Of a stretch of 64,000 bases of DNA, positions 33,175 through 43,155 are shown piece after piece. The stretch comes from Lysinibacillus irui (GTDB lineage: Bacteria; Bacillota; Bacilli; Bacillales_A; Planococcaceae). The stretch lies in assembly GCF_028877475.1 (NCBI RefSeq), contig NZ_CP113527.1:2101501-2165500 (forward strand), in the 5' to 3' direction. A model generated the notes under the pieces. It was not told where the DNA came from. It searched no databases and worked only from the letters and a program-made list of their open reading frames with translations. Positions within the stretch are counted from its first letter, which is position 1, and each line of letters opens with the position of its first letter. Both the position numbers and the translations under genes were made by a program.

Positions 33175-35202
33175 ATGGAGTATCTTTTAAGCGAAGATTT
33201 TTTTAATCAATTGTTTATTGGCAAGGATTTTGTTTTTCTCATGAAAAAAATAGGAGACGATTATCAATATATTCGCTTAAACCAAGCAGCTCGAGATCTG
33301 TTATCCAATGAGGCGATTGGAAAAATGCTTTCGACTGTTACCTCAAAACGAAATTTCTCGATCATTCAGAAAAAGTATCATCAGGCAATTAGCGAGCATA
33401 ATCTGGTTGACTATGTAGATTATGCATATGTTCAGTCGGAGGTGCGTAAATACGAAACGTCCGTCAGACCATTGACATATAATAATGAAGACTATATTTT
33501 GGCCATCACGAAGGAAATTCTTTATGACCGCAGTATTGAAGATAAATTTTTATTTATGCGGTCCATGTTTGATCATGCCTTTTTCTCTACTGTTATTTTA
33601 TCTGCTGAAGGCATGATTTACGAAGTGAATGCAAGCTTTATGGAAGGTTTCCAACTAGATAATGACAGCGTCAAGCAAAAAAGGTTTGTTGATCTACCAA
33701 TCGTTCCAAAAGAAGAAGTGGAAGAAATAAATTTATGCTTACAAATGGCGGCAAGAGGGGAAAACGTTGCAGAAAAGATCATTAGATTGTACACGCTGGA
33801 CCAACAGGAACGAATGTATTTAGTATCATTATCACCTGTGATGCAGGATGATAATTCTTTTGCTATATTTCTTATCATGCAAGACTTTACCCAATTCACG
33901 GTTCAAAAAGCAGAACTACGTTCGAAATCTCACGGGCTTGATGTATTTAAATCTGCATTAAACTCTGCCACGGCCATTGCCGTATTAGATCATGAAGGCA
34001 ATATTTCTGAAGTAAGTGAAATGTTTTTACAGGCTTGTGGCTATAGCGCAGAGGAGCTAATTGGCCAGCCGTATGCATTAATCGAACCACGGATCCATGG
34101 GCAGGATTTTTTGCAGAGCATAAATGACAAGCTTAATGCAGGGGAGATTTGGCAGGGGGAGCTATGCTATCGGACGAAATATCATGCCGATTATTGGGTT
34201 GAAGCCACTATTGTTCCATTAAAAAACGAGTTTGGTGACATCGAACAAATTTTAACCATTAACTATGATATTACGGACAAGAAAAGAATGTTCACGGAAT
34301 TAAAAAATATCGAACGAACTTTCCGCCTCATTACGGAAAATACGAACGATTTAATTGTCATCACGAATGAGGATGGCATCATTATTTATACATCCCCATC
34401 CTATAATATGTATTTAGGCTATGACAATGTAGAGCTGCAAGGACAGTTTTACAGTGACATTATTGATGGAGAAAGTAAGAGTGAGTGGCAATCATTCATT
34501 AATAATTATTCTGGTCAGACTGATACACAGTTTGAGCTACTACTGAGGGCGAAAGATGGTACGCCGATTTGGACGGAGGGCAATGTCACAGTTGTCCATG
34601 ACCCTGAACGGGAGAAGGTGTCACAAATCATGATGGTGTCTCGTGAAATTACCCATCGTAAAGAACGGGAAAATGATTTGCTGTATCTAGCTTATCATGA
34701 TGCTTTAACTCAGCTACCTAATCGACGTTATTTACAAAAGGAGTTTCCGAATTTACTGGTGGAAGCAAACGACAATCAGACATGTGTAGCTATGCTTTAT
34801 CTAGATGGTGACGATTTTAAAGAGGTAAATGATCGCTTTGGCCATGACACAGGTGATGCATTTATTCAACGATTTGGCGATGCCTTAAACAAGACGATTC
34901 GTAGTCATGATATGGTTATTCGTCTAGGTGGCGATGAATTTATTGTCATCTTAACGGGGTTAACGAGAGATATAGAAAAAAGACATAGCCAAATGATGCA
35001 TATTATTCGTCGGATTCGAGATGAATTAGCATTAGGCTGGATCATTGAAGATCATCATTTTTCACCAACAGCCTCCATAGGAATTGCTTATTATCCCGAT
35101 CATGGCCAAACACTAGATGAGTTATTGGATTTAGCTGACCAAGCTTTATATAAATCAAAAGAATTGGGGAAAAATAAGCTCTCTATTTCTGGCAGCCATT
35201 AA
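33175..35202 (+). CDS. PAS-domain diguanylate cyclase
   Basis: 675 residues from the ATG at 33175, with CTGGAGGTGA upstream. Four PAS-like segments can be traced; the clearest are at about 255-375 (AVLDHEGNISEVSEMFLQACGY) and 385-495 (LIVITNEDGIIIYTSPSY). The C-terminal GGDEF domain (about 510-670) has the active site RLGGDEF and, five residues upstream, RSHD, a fitting RxxD inhibitory site. It should make cyclic di-GMP and be feedback-inhibited. There is no EAL domain and no membrane helix, so the sensor is cytoplasmic. Terminator follows. Confidence 0.9.
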   Translation: MEYLLSEDFFNQLFIGKDFVFLMKKIGDDYQYIRLNQAARDLLSNEAIGKMLSTVTSKRNFSIIQKKYHQAISEHNLVDYVDYAYVQSEVRKYETSVRPLTYNNEDYILAITKEILYDRSIEDKFLFMRSMFDHAFFSTVILSAEGMIYEVNASFMEGFQLDNDSVKQKRFVDLPIVPKEEVEEINLCLQMAARGENVAEKIIRLYTLDQQERMYLVSLSPVMQDDNSFAIFLIMQDFTQFTVQKAELRSKSHGLDVFKSALNSATAIAVLDHEGNISEVSEMFLQACGYSAEELIGQPYALIEPRIHGQDFLQSINDKLNAGEIWQGELCYRTKYHADYWVEATIVPLKNEFGDIEQILTINYDITDKKRMFTELKNIERTFRLITENTNDLIVITNEDGIIIYTSPSYNMYLGYDNVELQGQFYSDIIDGESKSEWQSFINNYSGQTDTQFELLLRAKDGTPIWTEGNVTVVHDPEREKVSQIMMVSREITHRKERENDLLYLAYHDALTQLPNRRYLQKEFPNLLVEANDNQTCVAMLYLDGDDFKEVNDRFGHDTGDAFIQRFGDALNKTIRSHDMVIRLGGDEFIVILTGLTRDIEKRHSQMMHIIRRIRDELALGWIIEDHHFSPTASIGIAYYPDHGQTLDELLDLADQALYKSKELGKNKLSISGSH

Positions 35203-35243
35203 AAAAGTCTGTCCACAAGGTAAACTTGTGAGACAGACTTTTT
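35202..35243 (+). terminator. Intrinsic terminator after diguanylate cyclase
   Basis: AAAAAGTCTGTC-CACAAG and CTTGTG-AGACAGACTTTTT form a long stem of about 17 bp ending in a T-run. Confidence 0.87.
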
Positions 35244-35315
35244 AATTGGTGTTATGCTAGTACCGTAAATGGATTAAAATCCTTCATACGCTATTTTGGA
35301 ATAGAAGGTGATACG

Positions 35316-35990
35316 ATGCCTAAAAAGATATTATTAGTAGAAGATGAAAAGCATATTGCTCGTTTTGTCGAACTAGAATTACAGCATGAAGGCTACGAGG
35401 TGAAAGCTGCTTTCGATGGTCGAGAAGGACTTGCAATGGCAACAGCTGAAAATTTTGATGTCCTGTTACTGGATGTAATGCTACCTGGCATTAATGGAAT
35501 AGAGATTTGTCGGCGTATACGTTCACAGTCACAGGTTCCTATTATTTTATTAACGGCTAGAGATGCTGTCATGGATCGTGTAGCGGGCTTAGATGCAGGT
35601 GCGGATGACTATATCGTCAAACCGTTTGCGATTGAAGAGCTACTTGCGAGAATACGGACGATTTTACGTCGTGTCACGCCAGCGGCAGCAAACAGTGAAT
35701 CCCTCTGTTTTCGCGATATCGAAATAGATGTAGCAGCCTATGAAGTTTTTGTGCAAGGGAATAAACTTGACTTAACAAAGACAGAATACGATTTACTGAA
35801 ACTATTAATCGAGCACAAAAATAGAGTATGTACACGGGAACATATTTTAACGTCAGTTTGGGGATATGATACAGATATTGAGACCAATGTAGTAGATGTT
35901 TATATAAGACATTTACGCACAAAACTACCTGGTGATATGAATGCTTATATTGAAACCGTTCGAGGTGTTGGATACGTGATGCGTGAATGA
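35316..35990 (+). CDS. OmpR/PhoB-family response regulator
   Basis: 224 residues. The receiver domain has the acidic pair in LLVEDEKH, the phospho-acceptor Asp in DVLLLDVMLPG (about residue 53), and Lys in DDYIVKPF. The winged-helix output domain (about 130-224) ends ETNVVDVYIRHLRTKL and VRGVGYVMRE. The stop overlaps the kinase start by four bases (ATGA). The pair most resembles the ArlRS/CssRS type; its signal is unknown. Confidence 0.93.
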   Translation: MPKKILLVEDEKHIARFVELELQHEGYEVKAAFDGREGLAMATAENFDVLLLDVMLPGINGIEICRRIRSQSQVPIILLTARDAVMDRVAGLDAGADDYIVKPFAIEELLARIRTILRRVTPAAANSESLCFRDIEIDVAAYEVFVQGNKLDLTKTEYDLLKLLIEHKNRVCTREHILTSVWGYDTDIETNVVDVYIRHLRTKLPGDMNAYIETVRGVGYVMRE

Positions 35991-37372
35991 ACAAATTAAA
36001 AGGATATCTACGCCACCAATCTTTGCAAACAAAATGGATGTTAACGTCGAGTATCGTCATCTTTATTAGTTATACCATTATATGTGTTGTTGTTTATTTA
36101 TTTCTTCATACATGGTTATTAAATGATGAAGAGAGTAAAGTAGTCCGAACTAGTAAGGATATCATCTCCTTTTTAGAATCTCAGGGTCCCAATATTACGA
36201 TTCAGCAAATCCAACAAAATACAGGTTTACTGAAATCAATTGCCGATCGTGATGAAACGGTCAGATTGTTTAATGTAGATGGCATAGAAATCCTACGTAT
36301 TAATCATACGTCAGAAGCCGTACCTCTTACTGCAATGCAAGAGGTTATCGAGACGACAATCGACAAGCAGGATGTATTAGTAATCAACGAGCCATTGCAA
36401 CTAGGCTTTTTTCAGGGATATATTCAAGTCATACATCCGTTAACAAGCTTTCAATCACTGATGCATTATCTACTGACAGCGATGCTTATAGCAGGGATAG
36501 GCGCATTAGTGTTATCGGGTTCTATCGGCTATTATCTTGCCAATTATTTAATGAAGCCATTACGTGAATTGCGTGCATCGATGAAAAAGGTGATGGATCA
36601 GGGGTTTAATGAGCCTATCCAATTGACTTATACATCACATGATGAGATTGGCGATTTATTGAAAATGTACAATGCTATGATGAATGAGCTGCAAATTTCT
36701 TTTACTAAGCAGCAACAATTTGTGGCAGACGCTTCCCATGAGCTGCGAACACCCATACAAGCAATTGAAGGACATCTTTCACTTTTAAAAAGATGGGGCA
36801 AAAACGATCCTGCCATTTTAGAAGAATCGATAGATACCTCTTTATCGGAAATCGCACGTATGCGCAAAATGATAGAGGAATTATTAGAGCTTGCACGGCG
36901 TGAAGAAAAAGATCATGCGAGTGAGGCAAATGCACTGGTGGTACTCCAAGTGGTGATAGATGAACTGAAGCTCGTGCATCCACAAGCGCGAATTTTGCTG
37001 TCGAAGCATGGTGAAATAGGTCCGTTATTTATTACCGAAAATGCACTAAGTCAAATCGTTCGTAATATAATAGAGAATGCTATTCGTTATTGTGAAAAAA
37101 TTCCTGAGATACAAATTTCTATTTCTGTTGCTGGAAATTATGCATGTTTAGAAATTGCTGATAATGGTATAGGAATAGCACAAGACAATATTCCGTTTAT
37201 TTTTGATCGTTTTTATCGCGTGGATGAGGCAAGAAATCGTCAAATTGGTGGAACTGGCTTAGGGCTAAGTATTTCGAAGATGTTACTTGAAAAATACAAT
37301 GCAACAGTAGAAGTCAAGAGTGAGGTTAATATTGGAACCGTTTTCTTCTTGAAAATCCCGCTAAAATATTAA
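35987..37372 (+). CDS. Membrane sensor histidine kinase
   Basis: 461 residues. Two membrane helices (about 18-40 and 160-183) enclose an extracytoplasmic sensor region of about 120 residues. HAMP follows (about 184-236), then the H-box DASHELRTPIQAIEGH (phospho-His near 250), N-box NIIENAIRY (near 360), and the G-boxes IADNGIGI and GGTGLGLSI. The ArlS-like N-terminus and the overlap with the response regulator gene make this a two-component pair. Nearby odhAB is not an obvious target. Confidence 0.93.
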   Translation: MNKLKGYLRHQSLQTKWMLTSSIVIFISYTIICVVVYLFLHTWLLNDEESKVVRTSKDIISFLESQGPNITIQQIQQNTGLLKSIADRDETVRLFNVDGIEILRINHTSEAVPLTAMQEVIETTIDKQDVLVINEPLQLGFFQGYIQVIHPLTSFQSLMHYLLTAMLIAGIGALVLSGSIGYYLANYLMKPLRELRASMKKVMDQGFNEPIQLTYTSHDEIGDLLKMYNAMMNELQISFTKQQQFVADASHELRTPIQAIEGHLSLLKRWGKNDPAILEESIDTSLSEIARMRKMIEELLELARREEKDHASEANALVVLQVVIDELKLVHPQARILLSKHGEIGPLFITENALSQIVRNIIENAIRYCEKIPEIQISISVAGNYACLEIADNGIGIAQDNIPFIFDRFYRVDEARNRQIGGTGLGLSISKMLLEKYNATVEVKSEVNIGTVFFLKIPLKY

Positions 37373-37604
37373 GAAAAATGCACGCTTTATTTCATTATTC
37401 CATCCTTTGCGAAAAAAATTGCTTAATTTGCTAAAAAGAGTTGTATTTTTTGTGAAGAGTAGTAAGATTGAGATGGAAAAAACGTTCTTTAAAATATGGA
37501 AAAGTAGTGTGAAACATTCTTTTAAAGAACGGCTAAATATTATATAATTAATTGCAATTTAATTAATGGAACTGCCGAAAGGCAAAATTTGGAGGTCATT
37601 TTTC

Positions 37605-40430
37605 ATGTCGAACAACGTTACAACTGTAAGTTCTCCATGGTCAGCTTTCTCTGGTCCTAACTTAGGATATGTGATGGAGCAATACGACTTATTCTTACAG
37701 TCTCCTGAAGAAGTAGAACCGGAGTTAGTATCTTTATTCCAACAATTTGGTGCACCAGTAGTAGTAGAAGGTGAAGTAGCTGTAGCTAGTCATACAGCAG
37801 CGGCTCCTGCTGGCGATTACAAAAAAGTGTTAGCCGCTGTAAAATTAGCAGACACAATCCGTACACGCGGTCATTTAGCGGCAGATATTTATCCACTGAA
37901 AAACCGTGAACTACAAACAGCTCAAATTGAAGAAAGCGCGTTCAACTTAAGCGCTGCAGATTTAGCTGAAATTCCTGCAGCAATCTTCTTCAAAGATGTG
38001 CCAGCAAACGTGAAAAATGGTAAGGATGCAATTGACTATTTAAAAGCTATTTATACAGATAAAGTAGCATTTGAATATGGTCACGTAGTAGCTACAGAAG
38101 AACGTGATTGGATTCAAGCGCAAATCGAATCAGGCTTATTTAAACAAGCATTATCTCCTGATGAGAAAAAAGCCTTATTAGATCGTTTAACTCGCGTTGA
38201 AAATTTCGAGAAATTTATTCATAAAACTTTTGTAGGACAAAAGCGTTTCTCTGGTGAGGGCTTAGATACGCAAATCGTTCTTTTTGATGAAATCATTAAA
38301 ACAGCAGAAGCGAAAAACGTGGAAAACGTACGTATTGGTATGGCACACCGTGGTCGCTTAAATGTTTTAACTCACATTTTAAATAAACCGTATGACATGA
38401 TGTTCTCTGACTTTGCACATGTTTCTAATGATTTATTTATGCCAGAACATGGTCGCCTTGAAATCACAAAAGGTTGGACAGGTGATGTTAAATACCACAT
38501 GGGTGCTTCTTACAACCGTGAATCAGGTATGAATGTGAAATTGGCTTACAACCCTTCTCACTTAGAAGTTGGAAATCCAGTGGTACTTGGTGCGACTCGT
38601 GCAACACAAGATGATACGTCTAAACCAGGTCAACCTGTTTTCGATCGTACAAAAGGCTTAGGCATTCTTGTACATGGTGACGCTGCATTCCCAGGTCAAG
38701 GGATTGTAACGGAAGTGTTAAACTTCGCTAAAACAGAAGGCTTTACAACAGGTGGTACAATCCACATTATCGCAAACAATATGATCGGGTTCACAACTGA
38801 ACATTATGATTCTCGTTCTTCTGTGTACTCTTCTGACCCTGCTAAAGGCTATGAAGTACCAGTAATCCATGTGAACGCGGACAGCCCAGAGGCAGTGGCA
38901 CAAGTGGGTCGCTTTGCAGCTAACTACCGTCAAACATTTGGCAAAGATATTATCGTAGACCTAGTAGGTTACCGTCGTCATGGTCATAATGAAACAGATG
39001 ACCCAACTGTAACAAACCCAGAAACATATAAATTAGTTTCAAAACATGAAACAGTACGTGCATTATATGGTGCACAATTAGTGGCAGAAGGTCTTGTATC
39101 TACTGATGATGTAGCAGCTTTAGATACAGCTATCTATGCAGAAATGCAAGCAGCCTATGACCATGTAAAAGAAATGGCAGATAAAGATGATCATCATCAA
39201 TTAGAAATGCCAGAAGAATTAAAAGTAGATTTCCCACAAATTGATACAGCGGTTGGTGCGGAACGTTTAGAAAAAATCAATGAAGAGCTACTAGTGTTTG
39301 AAGAAAACTTTGAGCCTCAGAAAAAGCTTGGTAAAATTTTAGAAAAACGTCGTGATGCTTATGCGTCAGCAAAAATCGACTGGGGTCATGCGGAAACTTT
39401 AGCATATGCAACAATTATCCAAGATGGCACACCAGTACGTTTTACAGGTCAAGATGCACAGCGTGGTACATTCTCTCAACGTCACTTAGTACTACATGAT
39501 AAAAACAATGGCAATGTATTCACACCACTTCACCATATTTCTGGTGCGAACGCATCCTTTACAGTACACAACTCACCACTGACAGAAGCAGGGGTAGTAG
39601 GCTTTGAGTATGGTTACAACCTAGAAAACAGCCATGTATTAACTGTCTGGGAAGCACAATTCGGTGACTTTGCGAATATGGCGCAAGTGATGTTTGATAA
39701 CTTTATTTCAGGGGCACGCTCTAAATGGGGTCAAAAATCTGGCTTAGTGATCCTTTTACCACATGGTTATGAAGGTCAAGGTCCAGAGCACTCTTCAAGC
39801 CGTATGGAACGTTATTTACAAATGTCAGCTGAAAATAACTGGTTTGTAGCAAACTGTTCAAACGCAGGCAACTACTACCACTTATTACGCCGTCAAGCAG
39901 CGTTATTAGGTACTGAAGGGGTACGTCCACTTGTAGTCGTATCACCAAAATCATTATTACGTCATCCATTAGCAGCCGCTAATGCTGAGCAATTAGCAAA
40001 TGGTTCATTCCAAGAAGTGATTGAACAACCAGGTTTAGGTGCTAAACCAGAAGCTGTAGAACGCATCGTTTTAGGTACAGGTAAAGTGATGATCGATTTA
40101 GCCGATCGCGTGAAAGACGGAGAAGGCTTCGATCACTTACACATTATTCGTGTAGAACAACTTTACCCATTCCCAAAAGAGCAAGTTGCTGGTATTATTG
40201 CTAAGTATCCTAATGTGAAAGAAATTGTTTGGGTACAAGAAGAACCTAAAAACCAAGGCTCATGGAATTATGCATTAGAAACATTATATGAACTTTCAGA
40301 AGGTAAAAAGCTTCGCTATGTAGGTCGTCCTGCAATGAGCTCAACTTCTGAAGGGGACGCAGATTCTCATAAAGCTGCACAATCGGCATTAATTGAAGAA
40401 GCAGTTGCTGAGCCAGTAAAGGTTAAATAA
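37605..40430 (+). CDS. odhA: 2-oxoglutarate dehydrogenase E1 component
   Basis: 941 residues from the ATG at 37605, preceded by TTGGAGG; the frame runs on to 37566 over the ribosome binding site. The thiamine diphosphate-binding half includes GMAHRGRLNVL and GDAAFPGQGIV, and the transketolase-like half has GTFSQRHLVLHD and HGYEGQGPEHSSSR. It decarboxylates 2-oxoglutarate in the TCA cycle and passes the succinyl group to OdhB. It forms an operon with odhB, 89 bp apart with a hairpin in between. Confidence 0.96.
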   Translation: MSNNVTTVSSPWSAFSGPNLGYVMEQYDLFLQSPEEVEPELVSLFQQFGAPVVVEGEVAVASHTAAAPAGDYKKVLAAVKLADTIRTRGHLAADIYPLKNRELQTAQIEESAFNLSAADLAEIPAAIFFKDVPANVKNGKDAIDYLKAIYTDKVAFEYGHVVATEERDWIQAQIESGLFKQALSPDEKKALLDRLTRVENFEKFIHKTFVGQKRFSGEGLDTQIVLFDEIIKTAEAKNVENVRIGMAHRGRLNVLTHILNKPYDMMFSDFAHVSNDLFMPEHGRLEITKGWTGDVKYHMGASYNRESGMNVKLAYNPSHLEVGNPVVLGATRATQDDTSKPGQPVFDRTKGLGILVHGDAAFPGQGIVTEVLNFAKTEGFTTGGTIHIIANNMIGFTTEHYDSRSSVYSSDPAKGYEVPVIHVNADSPEAVAQVGRFAANYRQTFGKDIIVDLVGYRRHGHNETDDPTVTNPETYKLVSKHETVRALYGAQLVAEGLVSTDDVAALDTAIYAEMQAAYDHVKEMADKDDHHQLEMPEELKVDFPQIDTAVGAERLEKINEELLVFEENFEPQKKLGKILEKRRDAYASAKIDWGHAETLAYATIIQDGTPVRFTGQDAQRGTFSQRHLVLHDKNNGNVFTPLHHISGANASFTVHNSPLTEAGVVGFEYGYNLENSHVLTVWEAQFGDFANMAQVMFDNFISGARSKWGQKSGLVILLPHGYEGQGPEHSSSRMERYLQMSAENNWFVANCSNAGNYYHLLRRQAALLGTEGVRPLVVVSPKSLLRHPLAAANAEQLANGSFQEVIEQPGLGAKPEAVERIVLGTGKVMIDLADRVKDGEGFDHLHIIRVEQLYPFPKEQVAGIIAKYPNVKEIVWVQEEPKNQGSWNYALETLYELSEGKKLRYVGRPAMSSTSEGDADSHKAAQSALIEEAVAEPVKVK

Positions 40431-40452
40431 TCACATATAAATATTGAAACCG

Positions 40453-40481
40453 GGCTACTTGCCCTTAAGCGGTAGCCCTTC
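40453..40481 (+). promoter_or_regulatory. Intercistronic hairpin between odhA and odhB
   Basis: GGGCTAC and GTAGCCC pair around a 13-base loop, with no T-run after. It may stabilise or process the message between the two genes. Confidence 0.4.
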
Positions 40482-40519
40482 TATGTGCGTAAGCACGTTA
40501 ATCAAAGGAGGAAATGAAA

Positions 40520-41773
40520 GTGGCTGAAATTAAAGTCCCTGAATTAGCAGAATCGATTACAGAAGGTAGTATCGCACAGTGGGTTAAAAAAGTGGGCGAT
40601 CGCGTTGAAAAAGGTGAATTCATCGTTGAACTTGAAACAGATAAAGTAAACGCTGAAATCATTTCTGAAGAAGCAGGTGTATTAACACAAATTTTAGCTG
40701 AAGAAGGCGATACTGTACTAGTTGGTCAAGTTATCGCAGTAGTAGAAGCAGGCGAAGGCGCAGCACCTGCACCAGCAGCGGCTCCAGCTGAAGCAGCTCC
40801 AGCTCCAGCAGCACCACAAGCAGCTCCTGCACCAGCGGCAGCAGCTCCAGTAGTAGAAGAAACTTCTGGTGAGCGTGTTATCGCATCTCCAGCAGCACGT
40901 CGTCTTGCACGTGAAAAAGGTATTGACCTTGCAGCAGTATCTCCAGTAGATCCACAAGGTCGCGTACGTGTACAAGATGTAGCAGCACACGGAACTGCAC
41001 CAGCGGCAGCAGTAGCACCTACACCAGTAGTAACTACAGGTGGCCCAGTTGTATTCACACCAGCAGCTAATTCTGATCGTGTAACAATTGAAAAAATGAG
41101 CCGTCGTCGTCAAACAATTGCAAAACGTTTATTAGAAGTTAAACAATCAACAGCTATGTTAACAACATTCAACGAAATTGACATGACAAACATCATGGCA
41201 CTTCGTAAACGTAAACAAGAAGAGTTTGTGAAAGCAAACGACATCAAACTTGGTTTCATGTCATTCTTCACAAAAGCTGTTGTTGCAGCACTGAAAAAAT
41301 ACCCATACGTAAACGCTCAAATCGTTGGCGATGAAATTCATTTAAATAACTTCTTCGATATCGGTATCGCTGTATCAACTGAAGAAGGTTTAGTAGTACC
41401 AGTTGTACGTGATGCAAACAGCAAAAACTTCGCTGAAATCGAAAAAGATATTGCTAACTTAGCGACAAAAGCTCGTGATAAAAAATTAGGCTTAAATGAT
41501 ATGGCTGGTGGATCATTCACAATCACAAACGGTGGTGTATTCGGTTCATTAATGTCAACACCAATTATGAACGGTACTCAAGCTGGTATTTTAGGTATGC
41601 ATTCTATTGTTAACCGTCCAGTTGCTGTAAATGGGGAAGTTCAAATCCGTCCAATGATGTATGTAGCACTTTCTTACGATCACCGTATCATCGATGGAAA
41701 AGATTCAGTAGGATTCTTAAAAACAGTTAAAGAATTAATTGAAAACCCAGAAGATTTATTATTAAATTCATAA
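40520..41773 (+). CDS. odhB: Dihydrolipoyl succinyltransferase, E2 of 2-oxoglutarate dehydrogenase
   Basis: 417 residues if started at the GTG at 40520 (reads [12 protein letters not shown], as in Bacillus OdhB), which has AAAGGAGG at eight bases; the ATG at 40514 is only two bases from that site. The lipoyl domain has ETDKVNAEI with the lipoylated Lys near 42. An Ala/Pro-rich linker (about 78-115), the E3-binding domain ([17 protein letters not shown]) and the catalytic domain ending in [11 protein letters not shown] with the active His follow. Confidence 0.96.
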   Translation: MAEIKVPELAESITEGSIAQWVKKVGDRVEKGEFIVELETDKVNAEIISEEAGVLTQILAEEGDTVLVGQVIAVVEAGEGAAPAPAAAPAEAAPAPAAPQAAPAPAAAAPVVEETSGERVIASPAARRLAREKGIDLAAVSPVDPQGRVRVQDVAAHGTAPAAAVAPTPVVTTGGPVVFTPAANSDRVTIEKMSRRRQTIAKRLLEVKQSTAMLTTFNEIDMTNIMALRKRKQEEFVKANDIKLGFMSFFTKAVVAALKKYPYVNAQIVGDEIHLNNFFDIGIAVSTEEGLVVPVVRDANSKNFAEIEKDIANLATKARDKKLGLNDMAGGSFTITNGGVFGSLMSTPIMNGTQAGILGMHSIVNRPVAVNGEVQIRPMMYVALSYDHRIIDGKDSVGFLKTVKELIENPEDLLLNS

Positions 41774-41780
41774 TACCATT

Positions 41781-41814
41781 AAACCCTGCGAACAATGTTC
41801 AGCAGGGTTTTTTT
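41781..41814 (+). terminator. Intrinsic terminator after odhAB
   Basis: AACCCTGC and GCAGGGTT form an 8-bp stem with a 12-base loop and TTTTTTT tail. Confidence 0.82.
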
Positions 41815-41941
41815 GTATCTTTTGAAAACCCCTTGCTATGCGAGGGGTTCCAAAGGGCTTCTAGCTATGGACAAGAAAAAAACCCCAGCCGTACAATGAA
41901 ATCAGGTCTGGTCAACCGACTTCGTACGAAAGGGGCTCCAA

Positions 41942-42418
41942 ATGGATAATAAAAGTTTAGCACACACGACATGGAATTGTAAGTATCACATCGTCTTTGC
42001 GCCAAAATATAGAAGGCAGATTATTTATGGAAAAATCAAAGCAGATATAGGTAGAATTCTTCGCCAGTTATGTGAAAGAAAAGGAGTAGAAATCATTGAA
42101 GCTACAGCTTGTCCTGATCATATTCATATGTTGGTGAGTATTCCACCAAAAATAAGTGTTTCATCGTTTGTAGGTTATTTGAAAGGGAAGATTAGTTTAA
42201 TGATATTCGATCGGCATGCGAACCTGAAATACAAATATGGAAATAGGAAGTTTTGGTGTCGCGGATATTATGTAGATACAGTAGGTCGAAACAGAAAAAT
42301 CATACAGGAATATATAAAAAATCAATTGCAAGAGGATATTCTTGAGGATCAAATGACTATGAAAGAATTCATTGATCCATTTACAGGAGAAGAAATACAA
42401 GCAAAAAAGCGAAAATAA
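41942..42418 (+). CDS. tnpA: IS200/IS605-family transposase TnpA (Y1 HUH)
   Basis: 158 residues beginning MDNKSLAHTTWNCKYHIVFA, the usual opening. The HUH pair is CPDHIHMLVSIPP (His-Ile-His) and the catalytic Tyr lies in CRGYYVDTVGRNRKIIQEYI. All conserved elements are present, with normal length. TnpA excises and integrates single-stranded DNA by recognising end hairpins. A cluster AAAGGGGCTCCAA provides the ribosome binding site. Confidence 0.92.
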   Translation: MDNKSLAHTTWNCKYHIVFAPKYRRQIIYGKIKADIGRILRQLCERKGVEIIEATACPDHIHMLVSIPPKISVSSFVGYLKGKISLMIFDRHANLKYKYGNRKFWCRGYYVDTVGRNRKIIQEYIKNQLQEDILEDQMTMKEFIDPFTGEEIQAKKRK

Positions 42419-42545
42419 TAAAACCACTTTAGTGGTAGCGTGAAAACGGAGTGCGGTTGGCGGACCTTTCAGTGTGTCTTTAGACATGGGCCAGTACCCC
42501 AGCGTTTCACGCGTAGAGCAAACCACCAGTTAGACTGGTGGTTCT
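42419..42545 (+). ncRNA. Structured right end of the IS200-type element, possible RNA
   Basis: Nested pairing is visible over about 120 bases: an outer 8-bp stem (GCGTGAAA/TTTCACGC) enclosing a small GTGTC-TTTA-GACAT hairpin and GG/CC-rich patches, then a 10-bp terminal hairpin. The length and complexity exceed the single hairpin TnpA needs. It recalls the right-end RNAs of tnpB-bearing IS605 relatives, but no tnpB is present here. Transcription is unproven. Confidence 0.35.
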
Positions 42546-42780
42546 GATTGTGCATAATGAAATCTTTCGACCGATTCTATTTTTGAAAGAGTACTAATGT
42601 TATATCGTATAGAGGAGCAAAAAAGAAATAAACACAACTTTTCTCACATAGAAAACATACTCTATAATAAAAATATGTTGTAATTTTCAGAAATATTGAC
42701 GAAAGCTCAATGATTTAAAATGGATAGAGAACGCATAATAACCTAATATTGTCATTAGTCAGAAAAATGTTAAAATCGTC

Positions 42781-42810
42781 TTGACGAACATATTAGTTTT
42801 ATAGTAGTAT
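42781..42810 (+). promoter_or_regulatory. Promoter of lysine riboswitch transcript
   Basis: TTGACG (42781-42786) and TAGTAT (42805-42810) are 18 bp apart and start transcription about 40 bp before the aptamer. Confidence 0.5.
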
Positions 42811-42849
42811 CTAAATATCAATTAAATAAACAAACCTCACGAATGTTAC

Positions 42850-43113
42850 CAGTGAGGTAGAGGCGCGGTATTTATTAGTTCATTGTTGAGTACAAGCAAG
42901 CGAAGACGCAATGAAGAAGGAAATATCGCCGAAGTATAAAAGGAGCTCGTACTTTTATGCTGGGTCTGCAGTGAATAAGTGCAGGACTGTCCTAGTAAAT
43001 TGATTTCCAGGTTTACTAGGTTGTGCTATCTCGGAAATATGGAAATAATAGTGAGGATTTGGGCAACTGTCATAAAAGGTAAGACCTAAGTTCAATAAAC
43101 TTAGGTCTTTTTT
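42850..43113 (+). ncRNA. Lysine riboswitch (L-box) with terminator
   Basis: The aptamer shows the class landmarks in order: GAGGTAGAGGCGCGG at the start, then ATCGCCGAAG, then GCTGGGTCTGCAG with its pairing partner, and TTGTGCTATCTCGG at the end. P1 forms between GAGGTAG (42854-42860) and CTATCTC (43026-43032). The expression platform is a terminator, AAGACCTAAG-x-CTTAGGTCTTTTTT (43081-43113). High lysine should stop transcription of the ABC importer that follows 40 bp later. Confidence 0.9.
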
Positions 43114-43155
43114 AGTACAGTTGTCTTATTTTTTTACAGAAAAGGGGAGTTTTTC

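Larger units (their letters stand above)
41827..42545 (+). mobile_element. IS200-type single-strand transposon (TnpA only) with hairpin ends
   Basis: The left side has the hairpin AACCCCT-TGCTATGCG-AGGGGTT (41827-41849). The right side is strongly structured: ACCAC-TTTA-GTGGT (42423-42436), GCGTGAAA paired with TTTCACGC (42438-42445 and 42505-42512) and the final hairpin AACCACCAGT-TAG-ACTGGTGGTT (42521-42543). One HUH transposase gene lies in between, and there is no tnpB. Exact cleavage points cannot be fixed from sequence alone. No target duplication is expected for this class. Confidence 0.75.

Noticed and set aside
40718-41113. Long antisense ORFs opposite odhB, rich in Cys/Trp or Ala/Gly
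   Set aside because: They mirror the Ala/Pro-rich linker of OdhB and have no start signals or family likeness.
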